Positions 8,556 through 16,848 of a stretch of 64,000 nucleotides of DNA are shown here, piece by piece. The translations under genes were made by a program, and so were the position numbers. The DNA is taken from positions 434,001 through 498,000 of the forward strand of contig NZ_JAFBCK010000001.1 in the NCBI RefSeq assembly GCF_016907695.1, read 5' to 3'. How positions within the stretch are numbered: position 1 is the first letter of the stretch; the number at the start of each line of letters is the position of its first letter. Under the pieces are notes generated by a model. It did no database searches. It worked only from the letters and a program-made list of their open reading frames with translations, and was not told the DNA's origin. Source of the DNA: Actinokineospora baliensis. GTDB taxonomy: Bacteria; Actinomycetota; Actinomycetes; Mycobacteriales; Pseudonocardiaceae.

Positions 8556-9731
8556 CTACCTGCGCCTGGCCAGCAGAATCGCGCCGGCCACCAGCGGCAC
8601 CAGCAGGTAGGCGCTGCCGATCACGTATTCGAGCACCGTCCAGTCGAACTCGACGGCCTTTCCGTTGCGCATGGCCAGGAGCACGCAACTGGCGAAGACG
8701 AGGACAACCGCGACGGCCGGTGCCAACTGCTTCCGGCTGGGGTCTCGGTCCGGTAGTCGCGATAGGAGGTAGACGACGAGCGGGACCGCCCACACCCAGT
8801 GGTGCGACCAGGAGACGGGGCTCACAAGAAGGCCGAAGAAGGCGGTGACGAGCAGCGCGGGCAACGGGCTAAGACGCCGAATCCACAACGCACACGGCAC
8901 GGCGATGAGCAGCGCTATAGGCGCGACGACCTTCATGGACCAGTCGGCGTTGTCGGTGAGCCTGAGCACGAGACCGTTGAGCGACTGGTTACCCGCCCAG
9001 TAGATCGGCCCGATCCGCTGCGGGTCCTGCACCGCGTGCCACCAGAACTGGGTGAAGTCGTGCCGGATCAGCAGGAACACCAACCCCTGCAACACCAGGA
9101 ACGTCCCCACCGCCCGCCCGGCGTCCGCCCACCGCTTCTTCAGCAGCAAGTGCCCCACGAACACCAACGGCGTCAACTTCACCGCCGCGGCCGCTCCGAT
9201 CAGCACACCACCGAACCGGCTCCCCCGAGCCCCCACCACCAGGACGTCGACCACGACCATGGCCATCAGCACGATGTTGATCTGCCCGAGGAAGACCGTC
9301 CGCCACACCGGCTCCAACCCCAGCAGCACCACCCCGAGCACCACGGCCGTCCGCGTCGGATCCATCCACTGTGGACGCTCAGGCAGGGCGGCGACGCACA
9401 CCCGGATGACCACCCCGAGCAACAAGACGGACACCGCCGCCAGAATCCCCCAAGCCACCTGCGTCGGCACCAACGCCAACGGCACGAAAAAGACGGCGGC
9501 GGTGGGCGGATACGTGAACGGCAACCGCGCCCAAGACGGCTCCCCGCTCAAGAACATCCGGTCGTACAACGGCTCCCCCTGGAGCAGCGCGACCGCCCCA
9601 GACCGGTACACCGCGTTGTCCACACCGAGGTGCCACCCCAGCAACCACCCCACCACACCGGCCACAACACACACCACCGGCACCACAACCGCGCCCAAGA
9701 ACGGCCGAACGCGCACTACAGACTCGGTCAC
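8556..9731 (-). CDS. GT87-family (DUF2029) membrane glycosyltransferase
   Basis: Polytopic membrane protein of about 391 residues with nine or ten hydrophobic segments. It carries the family motif PFTYPPTAAVFFVPLAL after the first outside loop and the NQSLNGLVLRL motif in the second half. These are typical of GT87 polyprenyl-phosphomannose-dependent alpha-mannosyltransferases such as PimE and related arabinan/mannan enzymes. The acidic residue expected in the first loop is present (GVDNAVYRSG). The acceptor cannot be named. I start at GTG 9731; a TTG at 9743 is also in frame. There is no convincing ribosome-binding site at either. Confidence 0.82.
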   Translation of the reverse strand: MTESVVRVRPFLGAVVVPVVCVVAGVVGWLLGWHLGVDNAVYRSGAVALLQGEPLYDRMFLSGEPSWARLPFTYPPTAAVFFVPLALVPTQVAWGILAAVSVLLLGVVIRVCVAALPERPQWMDPTRTAVVLGVVLLGLEPVWRTVFLGQINIVLMAMVVVDVLVVGARGSRFGGVLIGAAAAVKLTPLVFVGHLLLKKRWADAGRAVGTFLVLQGLVFLLIRHDFTQFWWHAVQDPQRIGPIYWAGNQSLNGLVLRLTDNADWSMKVVAPIALLIAVPCALWIRRLSPLPALLVTAFFGLLVSPVSWSHHWVWAVPLVVYLLSRLPDRDPSRKQLAPAVAVVLVFASCVLLAMRNGKAVEFDWTVLEYVIGSAYLLVPLVAGAILLARRR

Positions 9732-9935
9732 CCCCACAGCCAACCACGGCCCTCTTACCCCGCCCCCTCACGCCCTCGCCGTCACCCACACGAGCGAATC
9801 TCAAGGCGCTGACCTCGCCAGACGCATCACCGCCACCAGGCACGCCAAGCCACGCGCCGCCCCGCCCCGAACACCCCCAAACACGGAAAGGCGGCCATGC
9901 CCCGAAGACCCACGCGGCCCTCGCGCGCCCCGCGC

Positions 9936-10763
9936 TCAGGCCCGGCTGATCTCCCGCAGCAGGCTCACCGCCGCGGGCTCGCCTGCGGGCAGGCGCTGGA
10001 CGCGGACCTCTGGGGTCGCGTCCGGGCCGAGGTCCGGGTCGACGCCGAGGCGGTCTTTGATCAGGAGGCGGGCGTCGGCGGCGCGTTCGGCGAGGCCGGT
10101 TTCGCGTTCGGTGAGGACGACGGCCACCGAGGGGCCGAGGACGGCGACGCTCTCGCCGCCGTCGAAGACGGCGCGCAGGACGTCGCCGACCAGGACCATG
10201 GCCATGAGGCGGGACCAGCCGCTGACCTTGGACAGGTCCAGGGTGGCGACCAGCAGCACGTAGCGGTCGGCGGGGCAGGTGCCCTTGCGGCGGCACTCCG
10301 CGTAGATCTCGCCGAGGCGCACGCGCAGGTAGTCGGCGTTGGCCTGGCCGGAGAGGGTGTCGGTTATGTCGCCCGCGTGTAGCCGACTCAGCGCGGCGTC
10401 GGCCCAGGCGAGCGCGGTGGAGCGCAGCAGGGCCGCCGGGGTGGTGTCCGGGTCGGGGCGGACGTCTTCGGTGGGGGACTCGAGGACGGCGTGCAGCGCG
10501 GCGAGGTCCGCGAGGGTCTCGTCGAGGTCCGCGCCCGCGAACGCCCTGGCGCGCGCCAGGTCACCGAGGGCGGACAGGAGGTCACCGCCCGCGAGGACCG
10601 CGTTGCACACCTCGTCGACCTCGGGGGCGCCCCAGTCGCTGGGGAAGCGCCAGCCCGCCCGCGTGCTGGCCGCGCGCCACCGGGCGCGCAGCTCCGGCAG
10701 CGCGGAGTCAGTACCTTGAGCATCGTCGCGGCGCCACCGCGACCCCGCTTCTTGTACCGCCAC
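9936..10763 (-). CDS. Hypothetical protein with a degenerate GGDEF-like C-terminal half
   Basis: A 275-residue protein whose C-terminal third has the outline of a diguanylate cyclase domain: RYVLLVATLDLSKVSGWSRL resembles the first strand and metal site. The active loop, however, is reduced to DGGESVAVLG, so it should be catalytically dead, if the match is real. Residues 1-130 are helical and acidic with no family I recognise. I start at GTG 10763, nine bases after AAGGGA. The leader can fold so that CCTTCG pairs with CGAAGG and masks this site. Longer in-frame starts up to 10856 exist but read through that structured leader. Confidence 0.55.
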   Translation of the reverse strand: MAVQEAGSRWRRDDAQGTDSALPELRARWRAASTRAGWRFPSDWGAPEVDEVCNAVLAGGDLLSALGDLARARAFAGADLDETLADLAALHAVLESPTEDVRPDPDTTPAALLRSTALAWADAALSRLHAGDITDTLSGQANADYLRVRLGEIYAECRRKGTCPADRYVLLVATLDLSKVSGWSRLMAMVLVGDVLRAVFDGGESVAVLGPSVAVVLTERETGLAERAADARLLIKDRLGVDPDLGPDATPEVRVQRLPAGEPAAVSLLREISRA

Positions 10764-10946
10764 AGCTTTGAGTCCCTTCGCCGGTTCCCGAAGGAGGTGA
10801 CGTGGTTCGGGTGCGGTTGTGACGCGAAACGGGTGAATCGATGGTGCGAAAAACAATCTCGCCCGCCCGAGTGATGCGTGACGTTGCGGTGAGCTTCAGT
10901 CACACTTGGTCGCGACGCGGGAGTGGCAGAGGTCGAGGGGAGCACA

Positions 10947-13211
10947 GTGCCGACGGTTCCGGCCGAGTTCGACGGCCCGAGTGACGCCGAGCTGATCGAA
11001 GCGGTGCGGGCCGGGAACCCCGCGGCCTACGGTTCGCTCTACCAGCGGCACGTGGGTGCCGCGCGCAATCTTGCCCGGCAACTGGGCCGCTCGCAGGCTG
11101 AAGCCGACGACCTCGTGTCGGAGGCGTTCGCGAAGGTCCTGGAGACGCTGCGGCAGGGCCGCGGCCCTGATTCGGCGTTCCGGGCGTACCTGCTCACGGC
11201 GCTGCGGCACACCGCCTACGACAAGACCCGCCGCGACCGGAAGATCGAGTACAGCGACGACGTGTCCCAGGTGAGCGGCATCAACCTGGACTCGGTGTCC
11301 GTGCCGTTCTCCGACACCGCGGTCGCCGGGCTCGAGCGCTCCATGGCCGCCCGCGCGTTCAAGAAGCTGCCGGAGCGCTGGCAGGCGGTGCTGTGGCACA
11401 CCGAGATCGAGGGCCAGTCGCCCGCCGAGGTCGCACCGCTGCTCGGGCTCAGCCCCAACGGCGTGTCCGCGCTGGCCTACCGCGCCCGGGAGGGCCTCAA
11501 GCAGGCCTACCTGCAGGTCCACCTCGCCGAGAGCGCCGACCAGCGCTGCCGCGCCACCGCCGAGCGGTTGGGCGCCTGGGTCCGCGGTGGCCTGTCGAAG
11601 CGGGAGAAGGCCCAGGTCGAGGCGCACCTGGACGAGTGCGACCGGTGCCGTGCGCTGGCCGCCGAGCTGGCGGACGTCAACAGCGGCCTGCGCCTGTTCA
11701 TCGCACCGCTGGTGCTCGGCCCGATGGCTGTGGCCGGGTACCTGGGCGCCGCCAAGACCACCGCGGCGGTCACCGCCGGTGTGGCCGCGGGTGCCAGCGG
11801 GGGCGGCATCTTGAGCGCGATCACCGGCGCCCCTAGGCAGGCCATGACGGTCGCGGTCTCGGGTGCGGCGTTGGTGGCCGCGGTGGTCGTAGGCCTGGCT
11901 GCCACGCCGGGCCCACAGCAGGTCCCGGCGGCCGCAGCGGCGACGAACTCGCCGACCACGGCTCCGCGCCCCACCAGCCCAGCGCCACAGGTACCGCCAT
12001 CGCCGACGCCCCCTGAACCGGCGACCACAACGCCTGAGCCCACTACGCCCGAACCGACGACCACCGAGCCAACAACCACCGCGCCCACTACGACAACGGC
12101 ACCGACTACGACAACGGAGCCACCCCCCACCACGACGACGACAGAGCCGCCCCCACCGACGCGCCCCAACCTGACGGCGTCAGGCCCAGGTAGCGCTGTC
12201 TCCCTCACCCCGGGCACCGCGACCGACGTCCCCATCACGGTCACCAACTCGGGCGACGGCGTCTCCGAGCCGGTCGTCGCGGTCCTGCCACTCCCAGGTG
12301 GCGTCCGGGCGGTCCCAGGCCCCGACAGGCTCACTGCGCCGCCGTTGCTGCGCCTTAATGCGGAAGCCATCACCATCGGCTGTCCGGGGGGCGTAGGCAG
12401 GGTCACCTGCACCTCTGAGCGTGGCCTGCAGCCGGGCGAGACCGTCACCCTGGTCTACCGCCTGATCGCCGACGACGCGCAGCTCACCGCGCAGATCGCG
12501 GGCACTCTTAGCGCAGGGACGCAGATCGAGGTCCCGTTCACGATCGGCATTGAGGTCACCCCCCTTCCGGACGGCGTGCAGCTCACAGCGGCTCTGGACG
12601 ACCAAGGGCTGGTTGAGCGGCTAGTGCCGTGGGGACGTGAAGTGCGCGTCGCGGCGTGGGCGACCAACACCGGCCAGAGCACCAAGGCCGTTGCCGTCAC
12701 CCTGGACCGCAAGGCGCGCATCCTCTCGTCGGATCGCGACGTCGTCTGCACCACGGGCGAGGACTTCCTCAACTGCGTGAGCTCGACCTCCTTGAAGCCC
12801 GGCGAGCGGCTGAAGATCGTCGCGGGGACCCAGGTGCACCGCAAGGACGAGCGCGGCAAGCGGACCGTCACCGTGACCGCGCTGCTCGGCACGGCGACCG
12901 ACAGCAAGACGATCAAGCTCCCCTGGCACCCCATCTGCTGCGAGCACGACCACACCCGGCCGCCCACGACCACCACCACGACGTCGCCGCCGACAACCGC
13001 GACCACCCCCACCCAGCCGCCTACGACGACCACCACGAAACCCACGACCGGACCCACGGTCACCACGACGCGGCCAACACCCACAGTGACGACGACAACC
13101 ACCCAGAAGCCGAAGCCGACGACGACCACGAAGCCGCCGCACAAGCCGCTCATCAGCATCTGCCTGGAAATCGGACTTAGGGGCTGGAAAGGGTTGGACC
13201 TGGACTGCTGA
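10947..13211 (+). CDS. ECF-type sigma factor fused to zinc finger, membrane anchor and extracellular domains
   Basis: Domain order in this 754-residue protein: sigma-70 region 2 (about 12-95), region 4 (130-185, with a helix-turn-helix at AEVAPLLGLSPNGVSALAYRAREGL), an anti-sigma-type zinc finger H227-x3-C231-x2-C234, hydrophobic segments (247-265 and 300-319), a Thr/Pro-rich stretch (about 335-410), an Ig-like or CARDB-like region with paired cysteines, a second Thr/Pro-rich stretch, and a short tail ending LDLDC. A cytoplasmic sigma factor is thus tethered to a cell-surface part, with its own candidate inhibitor in between. I prefer GTG 10947 (GAGGGG six bases upstream) to GTG 10923. The gene is divergent from the GGDEF-like gene. 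Target genes and release mechanism are unknown. Confidence 0.85.
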   Translation: MPTVPAEFDGPSDAELIEAVRAGNPAAYGSLYQRHVGAARNLARQLGRSQAEADDLVSEAFAKVLETLRQGRGPDSAFRAYLLTALRHTAYDKTRRDRKIEYSDDVSQVSGINLDSVSVPFSDTAVAGLERSMAARAFKKLPERWQAVLWHTEIEGQSPAEVAPLLGLSPNGVSALAYRAREGLKQAYLQVHLAESADQRCRATAERLGAWVRGGLSKREKAQVEAHLDECDRCRALAAELADVNSGLRLFIAPLVLGPMAVAGYLGAAKTTAAVTAGVAAGASGGGILSAITGAPRQAMTVAVSGAALVAAVVVGLAATPGPQQVPAAAAATNSPTTAPRPTSPAPQVPPSPTPPEPATTTPEPTTPEPTTTEPTTTAPTTTTAPTTTTEPPPTTTTTEPPPPTRPNLTASGPGSAVSLTPGTATDVPITVTNSGDGVSEPVVAVLPLPGGVRAVPGPDRLTAPPLLRLNAEAITIGCPGGVGRVTCTSERGLQPGETVTLVYRLIADDAQLTAQIAGTLSAGTQIEVPFTIGIEVTPLPDGVQLTAALDDQGLVERLVPWGREVRVAAWATNTGQSTKAVAVTLDRKARILSSDRDVVCTTGEDFLNCVSSTSLKPGERLKIVAGTQVHRKDERGKRTVTVTALLGTATDSKTIKLPWHPICCEHDHTRPPTTTTTTSPPTTATTPTQPPTTTTTKPTTGPTVTTTRPTPTVTTTTTQKPKPTTTTKPPHKPLISICLEIGLRGWKGLDLDC

Positions 13212-13268
13212 TCAGTGACGCAGCCGACTCACCGGCCCGGTTGCCGAGTGTGCGCAGATCAGGGCCGA

Positions 13269-13274
13269 TAGACT
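13269..13274 (+). promoter_or_regulatory. -10 element of the gtrA-type gene
   Basis: TAGACT ends eight bases before ATG 13283, consistent with a leaderless transcript. No ribosome-binding site is present. Confidence 0.5.
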
Positions 13275-13282
13275 CCGCCGCC

Positions 13283-13822
13283 ATGGCCTTCGTGGACACG
13301 CTGCTGACCCGCCTGCCCAAGCCGGTGCGGTCGCTGCTCATCAAGCACCGCGAGCTGTTGAAGTTCGCGGTCGTCGGCGGCGTGTGCTTCATCGTCACCA
13401 ACGCGATCAACTACGCGCTGAAGCTCACCGTGCTCAACCGCAACCCGGTGACCGCGCTGATCGTGGCGGTCATCATCGCGACGATCGTGTCGTACATCCT
13501 CAACCGGGAGTGGTCCTTCCGGCACCGCGGTGGCCGCGAGCGCCCGCACGAGGCCGCGCTGTTCTTCCTGATCAGCGGGATCGGCGTGGGGCTCAACGCG
13601 CTGCCGCTGTGGATGTCGCGGTACCTGTTCGACCTGGCCGTGCCGCACGTGTCGCTGCTGACCCAGGAGATCGCCGACTTCGGCTTCGGCATCATCCTCG
13701 GCACCCTGGTCGCGATGGTGTTCCGCTGGTGGGCCTTCAAGAAGTGGGTCTTCCCCGTGGCCGAGGCCCGGGTCCGCAGGCTGCGCCCGGTCGACACCGG
13801 CAACGACGAGCGGGCCGCCTAG
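13283..13822 (+). CDS. GtrA family membrane protein
   Basis: This 179-residue protein has four transmembrane helices and the GtrA signature FAVVGGVCFIVTNAINYAL at the first helix, then LNREWSF in the second loop and RWWAFKKWVF at the C-terminus. GtrA proteins act with polyprenyl-phosphate sugar transferases in wall polysaccharide decoration. The start at ATG 13283 follows TAGACT by eight bases. The homologue next to purK in mycobacteria (Rv3277) supports a backbone gene. Its TAG stop lies in a CTAG tetranucleotide that also supplies the stop of the convergent sensor kinase. Confidence 0.9.
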   Translation: MAFVDTLLTRLPKPVRSLLIKHRELLKFAVVGGVCFIVTNAINYALKLTVLNRNPVTALIVAVIIATIVSYILNREWSFRHRGGRERPHEAALFFLISGIGVGLNALPLWMSRYLFDLAVPHVSLLTQEIADFGFGIILGTLVAMVFRWWAFKKWVFPVAEARVRRLRPVDTGNDERAA

Positions 13823-15108
13823 CGCGGGGAGCGCCCGGTCGGCCAGTTCAGGCCGGGCAGGTCGCCCGCCTTCGGTACGGGCAGGAACACCGTGAACGTC
13901 GGTGGCCGAGCCGTGGACAGCTCGAGCCTGCCGCCGTCGGACTCGACGAGGGCGCGCGCCAGAGCCAGCCCCAAGCCGGTGGAGCCGCCGCCGGACACGC
14001 CCCGGTCGAAGATGTGGGGCGCGAGCTCGTCCGGAACGCCGTTGCCCGCGTCCGTGACGTCGATGACGACGGTCTCGCCGCCCACCGACTCGCCTGAGCG
14101 CGCAGACAGGGCCACTGTGCCGCCGCCGTGGCGTAGTGCGTTGTCCAGAAGGACGCCAATGGCCTCGCGGAGCCGCGCGGGCGTTACTCGTGCCATCAGC
14201 CCTGGGGTGATGCGCATCCTCAGAGTGCGTCCCTCGGAGCGCAGCATCTCGCGCCACTCGTTGGCGATCGGCGTGAGCTCGCTCGCGAGGTCTACCGGTT
14301 CCGCGTCGACGGCACGTGCCTCGCGCGCGGCCGCGAGCAGCTCGTCGAGCACGTCAGCAAGACGCTCGGCTTGGTCTAGGGCCTCGCTGGCCTCCGCGGC
14401 GGCGTCCTGGTCGGGCACCATCGTCAGCGCCTCTAGGCGCAACTGCAGCGCTGTGAGCCTGCTGCGCAACTGGTGCGAGACGTCCCCGACCAAGTCACGT
14501 TCTCGTTGGACGAGCTGGGCGAGCGCAGTCGCCGACGCGTCGAGGGCCTCGGCGACCATGTCTAGCTCATAGAGGTCGTAGCGGGCGCGGTCGAGCCGGA
14601 AGTCCCCCGCGCCGAGACGGGCCGCGCGGTCGGCCACGTGGCGCAGTGGGCGGGCCAACCGCCGCGCGGTGACGATGGCGACCACCGTGCCCACGGCGAC
14701 CGTCAGGACGACCACCAGGGCCACGAGCGCGGCGACCTGGGTCTGCCGCGTGCGCATGGGGGCGGCATCGATCTCGAGCCGGACGATGCCCTGCCGCGAC
14801 ATGGGCACCTCTTCGGCGACCACGTCCTCCACCGGCCACGGCCCCCACGTGCGGTCGACCTCGCTGGGGAACTTCACCGTCAACCTGCCGCCGGTCGGCA
14901 CCGCCAGCCGCACCTTGTCCAGGTTCACCGGCTTGCCGTTGGCGATCTCGTCGTCGAGCGTCGCCGCGATCTGCTGCGCCCGCACCGCCAGGTCCTCCCT
15001 GGTCAGGCTCTCCACCACCTGCAACGCGGTGTACCCGAGCGGGATGCCCAGGGCGCACGCGGTGACCGTCACGGCGAGCAGGATGGCCAGGAGGATGCGG
15101 CGGCGCAC
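13819..15108 (-). CDS. Two-component sensor histidine kinase
   Basis: The 429-residue kinase has transmembrane helices at about 6-28 and 126-147 around a 97-residue outside sensor domain, a HAMP linker (148-200), a HisKA domain with phospho-acceptor H212 (GDVSHQLRSRL), and an HATPase domain with N-box LLDNALRHGGG, DAGNGVP and GLGLALARALVESDGG. All catalytic boxes are intact. The signal is unknown. The gene follows the response regulator by 3 bp in the same transcript, and its end overlaps the convergent GtrA gene by 4 bp. Confidence 0.93.
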   Translation of the reverse strand: MRRRILLAILLAVTVTACALGIPLGYTALQVVESLTREDLAVRAQQIAATLDDEIANGKPVNLDKVRLAVPTGGRLTVKFPSEVDRTWGPWPVEDVVAEEVPMSRQGIVRLEIDAAPMRTRQTQVAALVALVVVLTVAVGTVVAIVTARRLARPLRHVADRAARLGAGDFRLDRARYDLYELDMVAEALDASATALAQLVQRERDLVGDVSHQLRSRLTALQLRLEALTMVPDQDAAAEASEALDQAERLADVLDELLAAAREARAVDAEPVDLASELTPIANEWREMLRSEGRTLRMRITPGLMARVTPARLREAIGVLLDNALRHGGGTVALSARSGESVGGETVVIDVTDAGNGVPDELAPHIFDRGVSGGGSTGLGLALARALVESDGGRLELSTARPPTFTVFLPVPKAGDLPGLNWPTGRSPR

Positions 15109-15111
15109 GGG

Positions 15112-15786
15112 CTACTCGGCGTTGAAGCGGAAACCGACCCCGCGCACGGTCGCGATCCGCCGCTCGGTCGAGCGGGGACCGCCCTCACCGAGCTTGCGGC
15201 GCAGCCACGACATGTGCATGTCCAGGGTCTTGCTGGTCTTGAGCTCCGGGTCGCTCCACACCTCGGTGAGGATCTCCTCGCGGGTCACGACCTGGCCCGC
15301 GCGCTGGATCAGCACCCGCAGCAGCTCGAACTCCTTGTTCGCGAGGGTGATCTCGGTGCCGTCGACGGTGACCACGCGCGCGGCGAGGTCCATCCGCACG
15401 CCGTTGACGTCGATGGCGCCGGGGGCCTGCCTGCGCAGCAGGGCCCGGATCCTGGCCAGCAGCTCGGCGAGCCGGAACGGCTTGGCGACGTAGTCGTCGG
15501 CGCCCGCGTCCAGGCCGACGACGAAGTCCACCTCGTCGGCCCTGGCGGTCAGCATCAGCACCGGGATGCCCCGGCCCGCCGCGCGTAACCGCCTGCAGAC
15601 GTCGAGCCCGTCGATCCCGGGCAGGCCCAGGTCGAGGACGAGCAGGTCGGGGTGGCCGGTGGAGGCCACCTCCAGCGCGGCGTGGCCGTCGCCGACCACC
15701 CGCACCTCATAGCCCTCCCGGTGCAAAGCACGCGACAGGGGGTCCGCGATAGCCGCGTCGTCCTCGGCCAGCAACACCACGCTCAC
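15112..15786 (-). CDS. OmpR-family response regulator
   Basis: The 224-residue regulator has a receiver domain with acidic pocket E8/D9/D10, phospho-acceptor D52 (LLVLDLGLPGIDGLD) and KPF switch region. A C-terminal winged helix follows (KEFELLRVLIQRAGQVVTRE). It is the partner of the adjacent kinase. GTG 15786 follows TACCCT by seven bases, so the operon is probably transcribed without a leader. The gene is divergent from hisN with only 33 bp between start codons, so their promoters overlap back to back. Confidence 0.95.
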   Translation of the reverse strand: MSVVLLAEDDAAIADPLSRALHREGYEVRVVGDGHAALEVASTGHPDLLVLDLGLPGIDGLDVCRRLRAAGRGIPVLMLTARADEVDFVVGLDAGADDYVAKPFRLAELLARIRALLRRQAPGAIDVNGVRMDLAARVVTVDGTEITLANKEFELLRVLIQRAGQVVTREEILTEVWSDPELKTSKTLDMHMSWLRRKLGEGGPRSTERRIATVRGVGFRFNAE

Positions 15787-15793
15787 GTGCTCC

Positions 15794-15799
15794 AGGGTA
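15794..15799 (-). promoter_or_regulatory. -10 element of the response regulator/kinase operon
   Basis: TACCCT on the minus strand ends seven bases before GTG 15786. The opposing gene has CACGAT seven bases before GTG 15820, so two leaderless promoters sit within about 20 bp of each other. Confidence 0.5.
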
Positions 15800-15819
15800 G
15801 GCGTGACACGATCGCGCCC

Positions 15820-16599
15820 GTGTCAAGCGACGACCTGACTTTTGCCCTCCGGTTGGCCGACACGGCCGACGCGATCACCCGCACCCGCTTCCAGGCCGTT
15901 GACCTGGTGGTGGAGCGCAAGCCGGACCGCACCCCGGTGACCGACGCCGACACCGCGGTGGAGGACGCGGTGCGCGCGCTGCTCGCGGACACCCACCCCG
16001 GGGACGCCGTGGCGGGCGAGGAGCGGGGCGGCGCCGTCGGCGCGGGGCGGACCTGGGTGCTGGACCCGATCGACGGCACGAAGAACTTCCTGCGCGGGGT
16101 GCCCGCGTGGGCAACGCTGATCGCGTTGGTCGTCGACGGGGTGCCGCAGGTGGGTGTGGTCAGCGCGCCCGCGTTGGGCAGCAGGTGGTGGGCAGCGCGG
16201 GGCCAGGGTGCCTGGGTGAGCTGCGGGGGTGGCGAGCCCCAGCGGATCTCGGTGTCGGGTGTGCGGTCGCTCGAAGACGCCTACCTGTCCACCACGCACC
16301 TGGGGTCGTGGGTGGAGTACCACTCGCGGGAGCGCTACTTGGCTCTTGTCGACGCGTGCTGGGAGACGCGGGCGTTCGGCGACTTCTGGCAGCACTGCCT
16401 GGTCGCCGAGGGCGCGATCGATCTCGCAGCAGAGGCCATCGTGAACCCCTGGGACGTGGCGCCGCTACAGGTGCTCGTCGAAGAGGCAGGTGGCCGGTTC
16501 ACCGACCTGTCCGGCGCGAACCGGTACGACGGTGGCTCGGTTCTGACCTCTAACGGCCACCTGCACGATGGGGCTCTAGGCCTTCTCCGTGACCGGTAG
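15820..16599 (+). CDS. hisN: Inositol monophosphatase-family histidinol-phosphatase
   Basis: Mg-dependent phosphatase of 259 residues. It has the metal-site Glu in AGEERGG, the DPIDGTKNF motif that defines the family, and the C-terminal WDVAPLQVLVEEAGG motif. The N-terminal part (LRLADTADAITRTRF, KPDRTPVTDAD) fits the HisN subgroup used by actinobacteria for the histidinol-phosphate step rather than the inositol phosphatases. No other his gene is nearby, so the assignment rests on sequence alone. Its 3' end overlaps the convergent small gene by 24 bp. Confidence 0.85.
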   Translation: MSSDDLTFALRLADTADAITRTRFQAVDLVVERKPDRTPVTDADTAVEDAVRALLADTHPGDAVAGEERGGAVGAGRTWVLDPIDGTKNFLRGVPAWATLIALVVDGVPQVGVVSAPALGSRWWAARGQGAWVSCGGGEPQRISVSGVRSLEDAYLSTTHLGSWVEYHSRERYLALVDACWETRAFGDFWQHCLVAEGAIDLAAEAIVNPWDVAPLQVLVEEAGGRFTDLSGANRYDGGSVLTSNGHLHDGALGLLRDR

Positions 16600-16848
16600 G
16601 ACGCCTATAGCGCCGCGAACCACCTGCGACCAGGCGAGCCTGCCGAACAAGTAATGGCAGGCCACCTGCTCGTTGTTGAAGCTGGCCCAGTCGTACCTGT
16701 TGCCCTGCTCGCGCCAGAACACTTCCCAGCTGCCGTGCTCGGGGTGGTGCAGCAGGCACCAGGTGTTGTCGGCCTCTTCCCCGATCGACACGACGTCGGC
16801 TGGCATGCCTATAGAGGCGAGCAGGCCGACGATCGATTCGGTGTTCAC
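16576..16848 (-). CDS. Candidate immunity protein for the TNT toxin
   Basis: This 90-residue acidic protein belongs to no family I recognise. It is aromatic-rich in its second half: WCLLHHPEHGSWEVFWRE, then YDWASFNNEQVACHYLFGRLAW. There is no signal peptide or membrane segment, so it should be cytoplasmic. The GTG start overlaps the toxin stop by four bases (GTGA), and GGAGG lies seven bases upstream. Tight coupling directly after a TNT toxin is where immunity proteins of polymorphic toxins are encoded. I infer that it blocks the NADase; nothing in the sequence proves it. Confidence 0.6.
   Translation of the reverse strand: MNTESIVGLLASIGMPADVVSIGEEADNTWCLLHHPEHGSWEVFWREQGNRYDWASFNNEQVACHYLFGRLAWSQVVRGAIGVLPVTEKA

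Noticed and set aside
11990..13140. Iterated ACGACCACC-like triplet tracts, considered as a minisatellite or CRISPR
   Set aside because: They are in frame and encode Thr/Pro-rich stalks of the sigma-fusion protein. Units are irregular and there are no spacers.
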